A DNA stretch of 64,000 bases from Rhodomicrobium sp. (GTDB taxonomy: Bacteria > Pseudomonadota > Alphaproteobacteria > Rhizobiales > HXMU1428-3). The notes below the pieces were generated by a model, which had not been told where the DNA came from, ran no database searches, and saw nothing but the letters and a program-made list of their open reading frames with translations. Position 1 is the stretch's first letter; each line of letters starts with the position of its first letter. Positions 17,636 through 25,452 of this stretch are shown one piece after another. Where the stretch lies: contig BQJK01000001.1 in assembly GCA_021604665.1 (NCBI GenBank), forward strand, positions 248,001-312,000, read 5' to 3'. The position numbers were made by a program, and so were the translations under genes.

Positions 17636-18898
17636 CTAATCAGCAGCTTCAACACGCCCATCAGAGGGCGCAGCTTTTCCAAGCATCCTGGCTTTGTCTT
17701 TTGCCTCCCGCGCCATAATCTCGCGCCAGACATAATAGAGCGTTGAATGCAATAGCGTGTGCCGCCGCCCGAAGCGCACGACGACTAGATCATCCTCCGG
17801 CTTCATGTAAACAAGCTGCCCGCCAAAGCCGAGAAAATAGGTGAACGGCCCCTGTAGCGGCTCGCCCGGCCGGTCGAGAATATCATGGCGCACATGCAGC
17901 CCATAAACCCCCTTGTTGAGCTCTTCAGGCGAGTATTGCTCAGCGTTCATCAGCTTATTGCGCTCAGGGGCGAGAAATGGCGCTTGCGTCTTATTGTTAT
18001 TTATCCGGCCATTATTCATCAGATAAATCCCAACCTTGGCCCAATCCTCCGCCGTCGCGAACAGGCAGCAATATGCCGTCACCGCACCTTCATGTGTATA
18101 GGTGCGCCACCTGGCATGGCGCGCGCCTGAAGGCTTCCAGATCTTTTCAGATAAAATCTCATTTAGGGGCTGCGTATAGATGGCAGAAAGCATGGCCCCC
18201 AAAAGTGCCGTGTTCACATTCTGATAATGGTAATCATAGGTCGGCGCTTCAGGCAGTTTCAGGTCACCAAGAATGGGGGTTAGCCCCTGAATATGCACCC
18301 GGGCCAATGGGGTGAAAGGGTTAGAGCTTTTCTCATCCGGCGCGCGTTTGGCATCATTGGCCAGTGGTTTTGGCGGGTTCTTGCTTTCAAACTCAAGCCC
18401 GCTGCGCATGGTGAGAAACTGCCGAATAGGCTCATCCCGCAGCTTCGGGTCATTCAGCATTAAGAGATATTCGCCAATCTTGCTGTCCAGCCCATCAATC
18501 TCCCCCTCATCAATCGCCTTCATGACCAAATAGCCAATCACACTCTTGGCCATAGAGTAGGAGTTAAATTGCGTCTCAGGCACAATACCGGGGCGGAAGT
18601 AAGCATATTTCAGCTTGCCCTTATGGTAAGCAACAAGCGCATCAGTCTCGGTTTTGAGCATCAGCCGTTTCAGCTTTTCGCCCGCCTCACTCACCGGCTT
18701 ATCATCCGCCTCCAACAGATGCGGCCATTTCAAAGGCACGCCTGTCACCTGCACATAAATGCCGCGCGCAGGCCACACCTCCGCCGGGAAGCCTTCTTCC
18801 ACAATGGCCGGCAGATAGGGGTATTTGTAAAGCGTCGCGCCGCCCGCCACGATCAGGCCAAAAACAACAGCGATCAGTCCGATAACGAGTTTTTTCAT
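17636..18898 (-). CDS. Serine hydrolase of the class C beta-lactamase family
   Basis: A 420-aa protein with an N-terminal membrane anchor or uncleaved signal (MKKLVIGLIAVVFGLIVAGG). It carries the serine motif S-x-x-K in NSYSMAKSVIGYLV, a Tyr-x-Asn motif in YDYHYQNVNTALLG, and a late GGQLVY/HTLLHSTLYY region where the third motif is expected. Family members act as penicillin-binding peptidases, esterases or amide hydrolases in the periplasm; substrate is unknown. Start ATG 18898 is preferred over an upstream TTG (18934) because it begins the membrane segment. It converges with the chorismate mutase gene, 3 bases apart. Confidence 0.82.
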   Translation of the reverse strand: MKKLVIGLIAVVFGLIVAGGATLYKYPYLPAIVEEGFPAEVWPARGIYVQVTGVPLKWPHLLEADDKPVSEAGEKLKRLMLKTETDALVAYHKGKLKYAYFRPGIVPETQFNSYSMAKSVIGYLVMKAIDEGEIDGLDSKIGEYLLMLNDPKLRDEPIRQFLTMRSGLEFESKNPPKPLANDAKRAPDEKSSNPFTPLARVHIQGLTPILGDLKLPEAPTYDYHYQNVNTALLGAMLSAIYTQPLNEILSEKIWKPSGARHARWRTYTHEGAVTAYCCLFATAEDWAKVGIYLMNNGRINNNKTQAPFLAPERNKLMNAEQYSPEELNKGVYGLHVRHDILDRPGEPLQGPFTYFLGFGGQLVYMKPEDDLVVVRFGRRHTLLHSTLYYVWREIMAREAKDKARMLGKAAPSDGRVEAAD

Positions 18899-19106
18899 AA
18901 TGGTGAGTTTTGGCCCTCTGATACCTAAAAACAAGAGTATATACCCAGCTTATAACATGTTTTTCGTGGCCCATTAATGGCAGCGGCCAGTAAGCGGCGA
19001 AGAGGATGAGAGAGCCTATTGCCCCGCCCGGCGCATTGCGCTAAACCATTTCAAAGAATTCCCAACAGGGGCTGAAAAACCTCAACCCACCAAAGGCATA
19101 TATAAA

Positions 19107-20567
19107 GTGACGGACACATCAAACTACGTTCAGGGCGCAACAGGAGACTGGGAGGTCGTCATCGGCCTGGAGGTCCACGCGCAAGTCACCTCAAATTCAA
19201 AGCTCTTCTCCGGCGCCTCGACAGAGTTTGGCGGCGAACCGAATGATCATGTCTCGCTAGTGGATGCGGCCATGCCCGGCATGTTGCCTGTTATCAATGA
19301 AGCCTGTGTGGCGCAAGCTGTGCGCACCGGGCTGGGGTTAAAATCAGAGATCAATCTCTTCTCCAGATTTGACCGGAAAAACTACTTCTACCCAGACCTG
19401 CCGCAAGGCTACCAGATCTCTCAGTTCCAATACCCGATTGTTGGGGAAGGCGTGGTGATTGTTGATCTGAAAGATGGCAGCAGCCATGAGGTCGGTATTG
19501 AGCGCTTGCATCTGGAACAGGACGCGGGCAAGAGCCTGCATGACCAGCACCCTGATTATTCCTACGTTGATTTTAACCGCACCGGCGTCGCGCTGATGGA
19601 GATCGTCTCGAAGCCCGATATCCGCTCAAGCGAGCAGGCCAAAGCCTATGTCACCAAGCTGCGCACAATCCTTCGTTACCTTGGCACATGCGATGGCAAT
19701 ATGGAGCAGGGCTCAATGCGGGCGGATGTGAACGTATCTGTGCGCCGGCCAGGCGAAGAGCTGGGCACGCGGACAGAGACGAAAAACGTCAACTCTATTC
19801 GTTTTATCGGCCAGGCCATTGATTATGAAGTTGGCCGGCAAATTGATGTGCTGGAAGATGGCGGCAAGATCGATCAGGAAACACGGTTGTTTGACCCGAA
19901 AAGCGGCGTTACCAAATCCATGCGCTCAAAAGAAGAAGCCCATGACTACCGCTATTTCCCATGCCCAGACCTGTTGCCGCTGGAGCTGGAACAAAGCTTT
20001 GTTGATAAGCTGAAAGCCGACCTGCCAGAGCTGCCAGACGAAAAGAAAGAGCGGCTGATTAAAGATTACAGCCTCACCCCTTATGATGCAGGTGTGCTGG
20101 TTAGCGACCGCGCCTCAGCTGACTTTTTTGAAGCGGTGGCCAAGGGGCGGGATGCGAAACTCGCCGCCAACTGGGTGATCAATGAATATTTCGCCCGCAT
20201 CAAAAAGGACGAAAAAACCGTTGAGGACAGCCCGGTGAGCGCAGACCAGCTCGGCGGCATTGTCGACCTTATCTCTAAAGGCGATATTTCCGGCAAGATC
20301 GGTAAAGAGCTGTTTGAAATCGTCTGGGAAGAGGGCGGCGACCCGGCTGAAATCGTTGAGGCCCGCGGCATGAAACAGGTGACAGACACCGGCGCGATCG
20401 AAAAAATCGTAGACGACATCATCGCCGCCAACCCCGGCCAGGTCGAAGCCGTCAAAGACCGCCCCCAACTCCTCGGCTGGTTCGTCGGCCAGGTCATGAA
20501 GGAAAGCAAGGGGAAGGCGAACCCGCAGGCCGTGAATGCTATCTTGAAGGAGAAGCTTGGGGTTTAG
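19107..20567 (+). CDS. gatB: Aspartyl/glutamyl-tRNA amidotransferase subunit B
   Basis: GatB is the tRNA-binding kinase subunit that phosphorylates the misacylated Glu/Asp and directs amidation. The 486-aa product shows [43 protein letters not shown], the [16 protein letters not shown] block and a C-terminal YqeY-like tail ([19 protein letters not shown]). The start is GTG 19107. The GatA and GatC partners lie upstream on the same strand, separated by other genes including one on the opposite strand, so gatB must have its own promoter. Confidence 0.96.
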   Translation: MTDTSNYVQGATGDWEVVIGLEVHAQVTSNSKLFSGASTEFGGEPNDHVSLVDAAMPGMLPVINEACVAQAVRTGLGLKSEINLFSRFDRKNYFYPDLPQGYQISQFQYPIVGEGVVIVDLKDGSSHEVGIERLHLEQDAGKSLHDQHPDYSYVDFNRTGVALMEIVSKPDIRSSEQAKAYVTKLRTILRYLGTCDGNMEQGSMRADVNVSVRRPGEELGTRTETKNVNSIRFIGQAIDYEVGRQIDVLEDGGKIDQETRLFDPKSGVTKSMRSKEEAHDYRYFPCPDLLPLELEQSFVDKLKADLPELPDEKKERLIKDYSLTPYDAGVLVSDRASADFFEAVAKGRDAKLAANWVINEYFARIKKDEKTVEDSPVSADQLGGIVDLISKGDISGKIGKELFEIVWEEGGDPAEIVEARGMKQVTDTGAIEKIVDDIIAANPGQVEAVKDRPQLLGWFVGQVMKESKGKANPQAVNAILKEKLGV

Positions 20568-20587
20568 TAAGTGAAAATAGTAATTAG

Positions 20588-20626
20588 CTGACTAAGTATA
20601 AATAATTCACTATATAATTGGTGAAT
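20588..20626 (+). promoter_or_regulatory. Promoter with dyad, apparently leaderless, of the nuclease gene
   Basis: A perfect TATAAT at 20613-20618 lies 7 bases before the ATG at 20625, which puts the expected transcription start at or next to the start codon; no ribosome site is present. An imperfect -35 (CTGACT) lies at 20588-20593. The dyad ATTCAC-N10-GTGAAT (20605-20626) brackets the -10 element, as an autoregulatory operator would. Confidence 0.5.
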
Positions 20627-21605
20627 GAAATTTAAAAAGCGGAATCTTAGAGCCATTGCGGAATGTGTTATTGGGGATAATCCAAAATTCCCTTATAGGT
20701 CGAGTAGTTACATCACTCAGTTCTTTGAAGAATGTGAGTTGAATTTTGAGCATGATGGTTCTACCCGCTGGTCTTGGACAAGTGACCGCCTAGAAGAATT
20801 ATTACGAGATACTCAGAGTATACCCAATACTCTGCCTTCAAGGTTTGTACACGTATTGCGAGTTTTAATGCAAGAAGTGTGTGACAGTGATAAAAAATTT
20901 GACGGCGATACTGCGCTTACAGAATTGAATAAGCCACTTAAGCGCGAAGGATATGAAGCATTTTATGGTGATGACCAACTGCTCTATTTAAGGCACCTTG
21001 GGACAAAGAACTTATCCATCGCAGTCGAACCACACAGACCTTTTACTTCTGACGAGGTTCTGAGAAGATATAAGTTATCAGACTATCTGAATAAGTGTTC
21101 AGAAGATGAACTTATAGAAGGGGTTCTTCTTCCCCTATTTCGTCAGCTCGGTTTCCACCGTATCACAGCAACAGGCCATAAAGATAAAGCATTGGAGTAT
21201 GGTAAAGATATATGGATGCGATATAGCTTACCTACCCAACATATTTTATATTTTGGATTACAGGTTAAGAAAGGAAAGATTGACTCAGCTGGAAGCTCCA
21301 GAGGAAATAATTCTAATATATCTGAAATCTATAATCAGGTTCTTATGATGATAGGACACGAAATATTTGATCCTGAAACAAACAAAAAAGTTTTAGTCGA
21401 TCACGCTTTTATAGTGGCCGGCGCTGAAATTACTAAACAAGCCAAAAATTGGTTAGGCGGAAAGCTCGACGCCAATCAGCGCAGTCAGATATTATTTATG
21501 GACCGAGAAGATATTTTAGATCTGTTTGTGGTTACAAACTTAGAAATGCCAAAAGCAGTTACTGAATTAGCAAGGCTAGATATTAATACTGATAACAAAT
21601 TATAA
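20625..21605 (+). CDS. Probable defence nuclease: AbiJ-type N-terminal domain plus PD-(D/E)xK domain
   Basis: A 326-aa protein, clearly more AT-rich than its neighbours, inserted between gatB and a HigBA pair. Residues 1-130 recall the helical N-terminal domains of AbiJ-like abortive-infection proteins: YRSSSYITQFFEEC, HDGSTRWSW, then LNKPLKREGYEAFY and a strand LLYLRHL. Residues 155-300 look like a PD-(D/E)xK nuclease: Glu165 in ELIEGVLLPLF, Asp195 in YGKDIWM and Gln213-x-Lys215 in YFGLQVKKGKI. The D-(Q)xK arrangement is that of Mrr-type restriction endonucleases. The domain assignments come from pattern memory, not a search. Expected role: nucleic-acid cleavage on phage sensing. The start has a -10 box only 7 bases upstream, suggesting a leaderless message. 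Confidence 0.62.
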   Translation: MKFKKRNLRAIAECVIGDNPKFPYRSSSYITQFFEECELNFEHDGSTRWSWTSDRLEELLRDTQSIPNTLPSRFVHVLRVLMQEVCDSDKKFDGDTALTELNKPLKREGYEAFYGDDQLLYLRHLGTKNLSIAVEPHRPFTSDEVLRRYKLSDYLNKCSEDELIEGVLLPLFRQLGFHRITATGHKDKALEYGKDIWMRYSLPTQHILYFGLQVKKGKIDSAGSSRGNNSNISEIYNQVLMMIGHEIFDPETNKKVLVDHAFIVAGAEITKQAKNWLGGKLDANQRSQILFMDREDILDLFVVTNLEMPKAVTELARLDINTDNKL

Positions 21606-21689
21606 TTAACCACAATATATTTCTCTTTACGTTCGCACCCCATTTGGGTACTATTCGGCGTACCCCAACAGAGCACGAGCGCGCACCTC

Positions 21690-21971
21690 TTGATCATCTC
21701 TTTCAAAGACAAAACCACGCAGAAGATTTTTCAGGGCAAGCGTCTGAAGAAGATACCTGAAGAACTCCAGCGCAGAATTGAGCGGAAGTTAATTCAGATC
21801 GATTCCGCTGTGGTGCTGGAAGATTTGGCCGTGCCGCCCGGCAACCGCCTGAAAACGTTAAGCGGCGACAGAGCAGGGCAGCATTCAATCCGCGTCAATG
21901 ATCAATGGCGGATATGTTTCATCTGGGATGATGAAGGGGTAAGCGATGTCGAGTTAGTCGATTATCACTGA
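21690..21971 (+). CDS. higB: HigB-type mRNA interferase toxin
   Basis: A 93-aa RelE/ParE-superfamily protein of the HigB (plasmid maintenance killer) group: IISFKDKTTQKIFQGKRLKKIP at the N terminus, GNRLKTLSGDRAGQHSIRVNDQWRICFIW in the core and VELVDYH at the C terminus, with the His/Tyr/Arg residues typical of ribosome-dependent mRNA cleavage. The start codon is TTG 21690; no ATG is available in the right place. The antitoxin gene begins 24 bases downstream, the toxin-first order of higBA loci. An inverted repeat GGGTA-N10-TACCC (21646-21665) upstream may be the operator. It lies 84 bases after the putative nuclease gene. Confidence 0.9.
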   Translation: MIISFKDKTTQKIFQGKRLKKIPEELQRRIERKLIQIDSAVVLEDLAVPPGNRLKTLSGDRAGQHSIRVNDQWRICFIWDDEGVSDVELVDYH

Positions 21972-21995
21972 GCGTAAAAACGGAGCTACCACACC

Positions 21996-22298
21996 ATGAA
22001 AAATACATCGAGAGACCTCCCCCCAATACATCCGGGTGAAATTCTCAGAGAAGACTTCCTCCCCGATTACAATCTCAAACCCTATGGCCTTGCCAAAGCG
22101 CTAGGGGTCAGCCGCAACCGTATTGAGCGGTTGGTGAGAGAAGAGGTCGCCCTCACAGCGGATACGGCCCTTCGCCTCTCCCGCTATTTCGGCACAAGCG
22201 CAGAGATGTGGCTGAACATACAGCGCAAATATGATCTCGAAGTCGCAGCACAAGCATTGGGCGACAAGCTTAAAGACATTGAGCCCGTTAAAGTCTGA
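21996..22298 (+). CDS. higA: HigA-type antitoxin, XRE family
   Basis: A 100-aa antitoxin with the HigA pattern: PPIHPGEILREDFL, HTH in YGLAKALGVSRNRIERLVREEVALTADTALRLSRYFGTSAEMWLNIQRKYDLE. It neutralises HigB and represses its own operon by binding the upstream dyad. It is the partner of the gene immediately upstream. Confidence 0.92.
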   Translation: MKNTSRDLPPIHPGEILREDFLPDYNLKPYGLAKALGVSRNRIERLVREEVALTADTALRLSRYFGTSAEMWLNIQRKYDLEVAAQALGDKLKDIEPVKV

Positions 22299-22349
22299 GC
22301 AGGCAGAATCAAACACCCACCCCATCCCGGCCCCGCCGGGATGGGAACC

Positions 22350-23639
22350 TCACGCCTCCCCTTCCAGCCGCCCGCGCACCAAGCTCACCGCACTTCTGAG
22401 ATGATAAAACTGGTCCGCATAGTCAATCGGCACGCGGATGGTTTTAACCGAGCTGTCAATGCGCTCAATCTCCGCCATATGCGCTGCGATATGTTGGTTC
22501 TCCGGGTCTTGGTTGATGGCGGTCTCAAGCCGCTTTAACTGGCCATACCAATGCAAAATACGGTTCCGCACCTGCCAGTTATAAAGCATCGGCGCCAACT
22601 TGATGACCGGGAACAGCACCGTCGCGATGGGCAGCAGCAGCAGGAACTTCCGCTGTAGAAACGACGCCAGCCAAAACGGCAGATAGCGCTGCAAAAACGG
22701 CACCCCTTCATTATAGCTGCGCTCCGTATCGTCAGAGACCTGATATTCCGGGTCATTCAGCTGCGGGAACTCGCCAATGCGCTGGAACATATCGCCATCC
22801 CCATGCGCATCCTTCAGCGCCTCCACCATCAGCCCGCCAAGCGCCGGGTGAAAATCTTCCCGCGCCACCAGCGCCGCTGAGGCCCCAACAAGCGCCACAT
22901 CATTAGCTGGAATATTCGCCTCCAGATCAACCGCCCCCTGCGGCAAAATCAGCTTCGTTAAAAACGGAAAATTACGGGAATAAGCCTCAGCACGCTTAAA
23001 GTTCATCAGCTCAACCTCTCTGTTGCGCAACAGAGATTGCACCAGGCTGGACCGCGCCGCCTGCACCAGAAACACAGCATCAACCCTGCCACTGATGAGC
23101 GCCTCCCGCGCCGCGTCCCCGCCCTCATAAATCAGCTCAACTTTGCCATTATCGAGCTTATTGGCAGCCAGCAGCTGGCGCGCCAAATGCGCCGTTCCGC
23201 TATTCTCCGGGCCAATCGCCACCCGCTTGCCCTGAAGCTCTTTCAATGTCTCAAGCTGCGCGCCCCGCCGGGTAAAAACCCAAACCGGCTCCACAAAAAC
23301 CCGCCCAAGGGACATTAGCTTCGGTGAGTGCTGCTTACTTGATATGCCGCCCTGTATCAGCGCGAGTGAAACGCCAGAGCTTTCATCCTTCAGCAAAGCC
23401 AAATTCTCTAGCGACCCGGCTGTTGCCTTCACGTTTAGCTCAATGTCAGAAGCGGCAAGGCTGGCGGCATAGGTCTCGCCATAGCCATAATAAGCCCCGC
23501 CTTCACTGCCCGTTGCTATGGTGATTGATTTGGGTGGCGCCGGTTCAACAAATTGAAACGTCGCCCAAAACGCGGCTATAATCAGCAAGAGCGCCGGTAT
23601 GAATATAAAAGCTCTGTCGCGCAAATTGAAAAAAGACAT
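22350..23639 (-). CDS. TAXI-family TRAP solute-binding protein, membrane anchored
   Basis: A 429-aa protein. After an N-terminal hydrophobic segment (residues 10-28) the TAXI pattern follows: ITIATGSEGGAYYGYGETYAASL, LALIQGGIS, LKELQGKRVAIGPENSGTAHLARQLL, ALISGRVDAVFLVQAA. TAXI proteins bind carboxylates such as glutamate or 2-oxoglutarate for TRAP transporters. Here residues about 320-355 form a second hydrophobic region and a cytoplasm-like tail follows (HWYGQLKRLETAINQDPE), so the protein is probably anchored by two helices. No TRAP permease is encoded nearby; it may work with a distant permease or as a sensor-like binding protein (inference). Confidence 0.85.
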   Translation of the reverse strand: MSFFNLRDRAFIFIPALLLIIAAFWATFQFVEPAPPKSITIATGSEGGAYYGYGETYAASLAASDIELNVKATAGSLENLALLKDESSGVSLALIQGGISSKQHSPKLMSLGRVFVEPVWVFTRRGAQLETLKELQGKRVAIGPENSGTAHLARQLLAANKLDNGKVELIYEGGDAAREALISGRVDAVFLVQAARSSLVQSLLRNREVELMNFKRAEAYSRNFPFLTKLILPQGAVDLEANIPANDVALVGASAALVAREDFHPALGGLMVEALKDAHGDGDMFQRIGEFPQLNDPEYQVSDDTERSYNEGVPFLQRYLPFWLASFLQRKFLLLLPIATVLFPVIKLAPMLYNWQVRNRILHWYGQLKRLETAINQDPENQHIAAHMAEIERIDSSVKTIRVPIDYADQFYHLRSAVSLVRGRLEGEA

Positions 23640-23953
23640 AAACCACCAGAGTTGAAAAAAAGTTGGAGACTAAATAAACGCCCGCAGAATAGCGGCCACG
23701 GCATCATATCAGCCCGCCGTAAAGTAAACCGCTCACTTACTATGTATCATTCTAGCTATGGTGATAAAGAGGCCAGCGCGAAGCGCCGCGCGTTATCCAT
23801 ACATATTTAGAGGGGGAGAGCCCCTAATATAACGAACCCCGCCCCTCAATTTAATGAGAGGCGGGGAGAGCCGGGAAGCTTCGCATATTAAGGGCCGTTA
23901 GAATTTGAGGGCGTGGGGGCCCGCCCTCAAATTCTGTGTCGGGTTCATTTAGC
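23640..23953. repeat. Intergenic palindromes between methyltransferase and TAXI genes
   Basis: A 314-bp non-coding stretch with three palindromes. A 13-bp perfect stem, GAATTTGAGGGCG (23901-23913) with CGCCCTCAAATTC (23922-23934). An 11-bp stem with one mismatch, CCCCGCCCCTC (23837-23847) with GAGAGGCGGGG (23856-23866). A compact palindrome around GCGCGAAGCGCCGCGCG near 23776-23792. None has a strong T tract; the first may stop transcription of the methyltransferase gene. Confidence 0.55.
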
Positions 23954-24781
23954 TTAGCGTTTCGTTATGAGTATTTCCTGATAATCAGCAGGAATTATCG
24001 CACTGCCATCTGTTGCAATATTAATGCTCTCAATCAGCGTCATCATCTCGGCTTCAAGCGCTTTGGCATCTTCTTCATTTAAAGCAAGGAACGCTTTGTG
24101 GACGGGGCCATACCATGTGCGGAAAAAGTCGATAAACTGCTGCGGTGACTGATAGCGGAAATTAAACTGTTTTAGCGTCATGCTGATATCCGCCGCATCG
24201 GCACCGAACTCAGCTTCGATGAACTCCTTTGTGCCCCAGCGAGCTGGTGACTGTAGGCCTGGCGGTGGCGGTAGGTATTTGCCAAGCGTTTTGAAAAGTT
24301 GGCCAATAAAACTCTCTGGTGTCCAGTTGGCAAGCCCAATGCGCCCGCCTGAGCGGCACACCCGGTTCATCTCTTGAGCTGATGCGCTTTGGTTGGGGGT
24401 AAACATCACGCCATAGGTTGAAACAACAGCATCAAACTGGCCATCTTCAAATGGCAGCGCCTCAGCGTCAGCCACCTGAAAGTCAACATCAAGCCCTTCA
24501 GCTTCCGCCCGGGCCCGGCCTCTGGCCAGAAGATCAGCCACATAATCAGTTGAGGTCACTTTGTACCAGCGGCGCGCCATTGCAAGGGTTGCATTGCCAT
24601 TACCTGCTGCCACATCCAATGCCCGACTGCCAAAGGGCAGGGCCATGGCCTCAGCAAGCTCTTCACCCACCAGCTGCAGGGTGATGCCAACTTTGGCATA
24701 ATCACCAGAGGACCAGGCCGCATTCTGCTTGGTTTTAATGGCGGTATAATCAGGTTGTTCGCTTAGTGCTAGATTTGTCAT
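23954..24781 (-). CDS. Class I SAM-dependent methyltransferase
   Basis: A 275-aa protein with the Rossmann methyltransferase signature: motif I ALDVAAGNGNATLAMA (SAM binding), DADFQVADAEALPFEDGQFDAVVSTYGVMF spanning motifs II-IV, and RVCRSGGRIGLANWTPESF. This is the UbiE/Methyltransf_11 group. The residues after motif IV do not reveal the acceptor. Monocistronic, divergent from the small gene at 25154. Confidence 0.85.
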   Translation of the reverse strand: MTNLALSEQPDYTAIKTKQNAAWSSGDYAKVGITLQLVGEELAEAMALPFGSRALDVAAGNGNATLAMARRWYKVTSTDYVADLLARGRARAEAEGLDVDFQVADAEALPFEDGQFDAVVSTYGVMFTPNQSASAQEMNRVCRSGGRIGLANWTPESFIGQLFKTLGKYLPPPPGLQSPARWGTKEFIEAEFGADAADISMTLKQFNFRYQSPQQFIDFFRTWYGPVHKAFLALNEEDAKALEAEMMTLIESINIATDGSAIIPADYQEILITKR

Positions 24782-25153
24782 TTGTCATGTCTCCTGTAGA
24801 AAATCTGTTTCGATGACAGGAGCTATAGCCTATAGCGTCATGACAATATGTGAGAATAATCACGCAGCAATCAGAGGCGCAAAACAGTGGTCAGTTTCAT
24901 TGATTGCAGCTGACAAACCCGGAAAATTGAAAATTCAGATCTATAATGACTTTGTCACTTTCGGGTGACTGTCATCCACTCTTCACAAGCCTGCCTTCAT
25001 CCCGCCTCATACCGGGCGTAGTGACAGCAACCGCCAAAAACAACCACAGAAATCAGGGCAAAAGAAATGGGGATTTCATTCCATTAAAAACTCGGTCCAA
25101 TTACTGGCGGCCAAACTATTTAATGGTAGAACCAGGCCATTCAGGGGTACAAA
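24782..25153. promoter_or_regulatory. Divergent intergenic region
   Basis: A 372-bp gap between divergent genes. It holds a dyad GTCAC-N6-GTGAC (24954-24969) and an overlapping GTGACTGTCATCCAC. No convincing gene, promoter pair or RNA was seen; a 76-codon frame at 24946-25176 has no ribosome site. Confidence 0.35.
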
Positions 25154-25402
25154 ATGAGTGTAACTTTCAACAATAGAGAACTTAAATATTCTCAATTTAT
25201 CATTCGTCATATGGGGGAGGCATTTGAGGTCAGGGACCGCTCAACAGGTGACCTATTGGGCATGGCCCATGATTGTGAAACTGCCGCCAACATCTCCGCT
25301 GCACTCGAAGCAACAGTCGCGGAATATGAAGGCCTAAAATCTTTCGCAGCCCGTTCTGAAGTTAAAAATATTTTCCTTAGTAATGGCGGCAGCCTGGTAT
25401 GA
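25154..25402 (+). CDS. Small hypothetical protein
   Basis: An 82-aa protein of mixed, soluble composition (FEVRDRSTGDLLGMAHDCETAANISAALEATVAEYEGL). It has no signal peptide or membrane segment and no family I recognise. The ATG follows AGGGGTACAAA, a reasonable ribosome site. It converges on the ABC-F gene. Treated as probably real because of the ribosome site and protein-like composition. Confidence 0.5.
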   Translation: MSVTFNNRELKYSQFIIRHMGEAFEVRDRSTGDLLGMAHDCETAANISAALEATVAEYEGLKSFAARSEVKNIFLSNGGSLV

Positions 25403-25452
25403 AAAGACGGCCTCTAAATTAAGGGAGTGCGAAATGAGCCGCTCTCTTTAAC

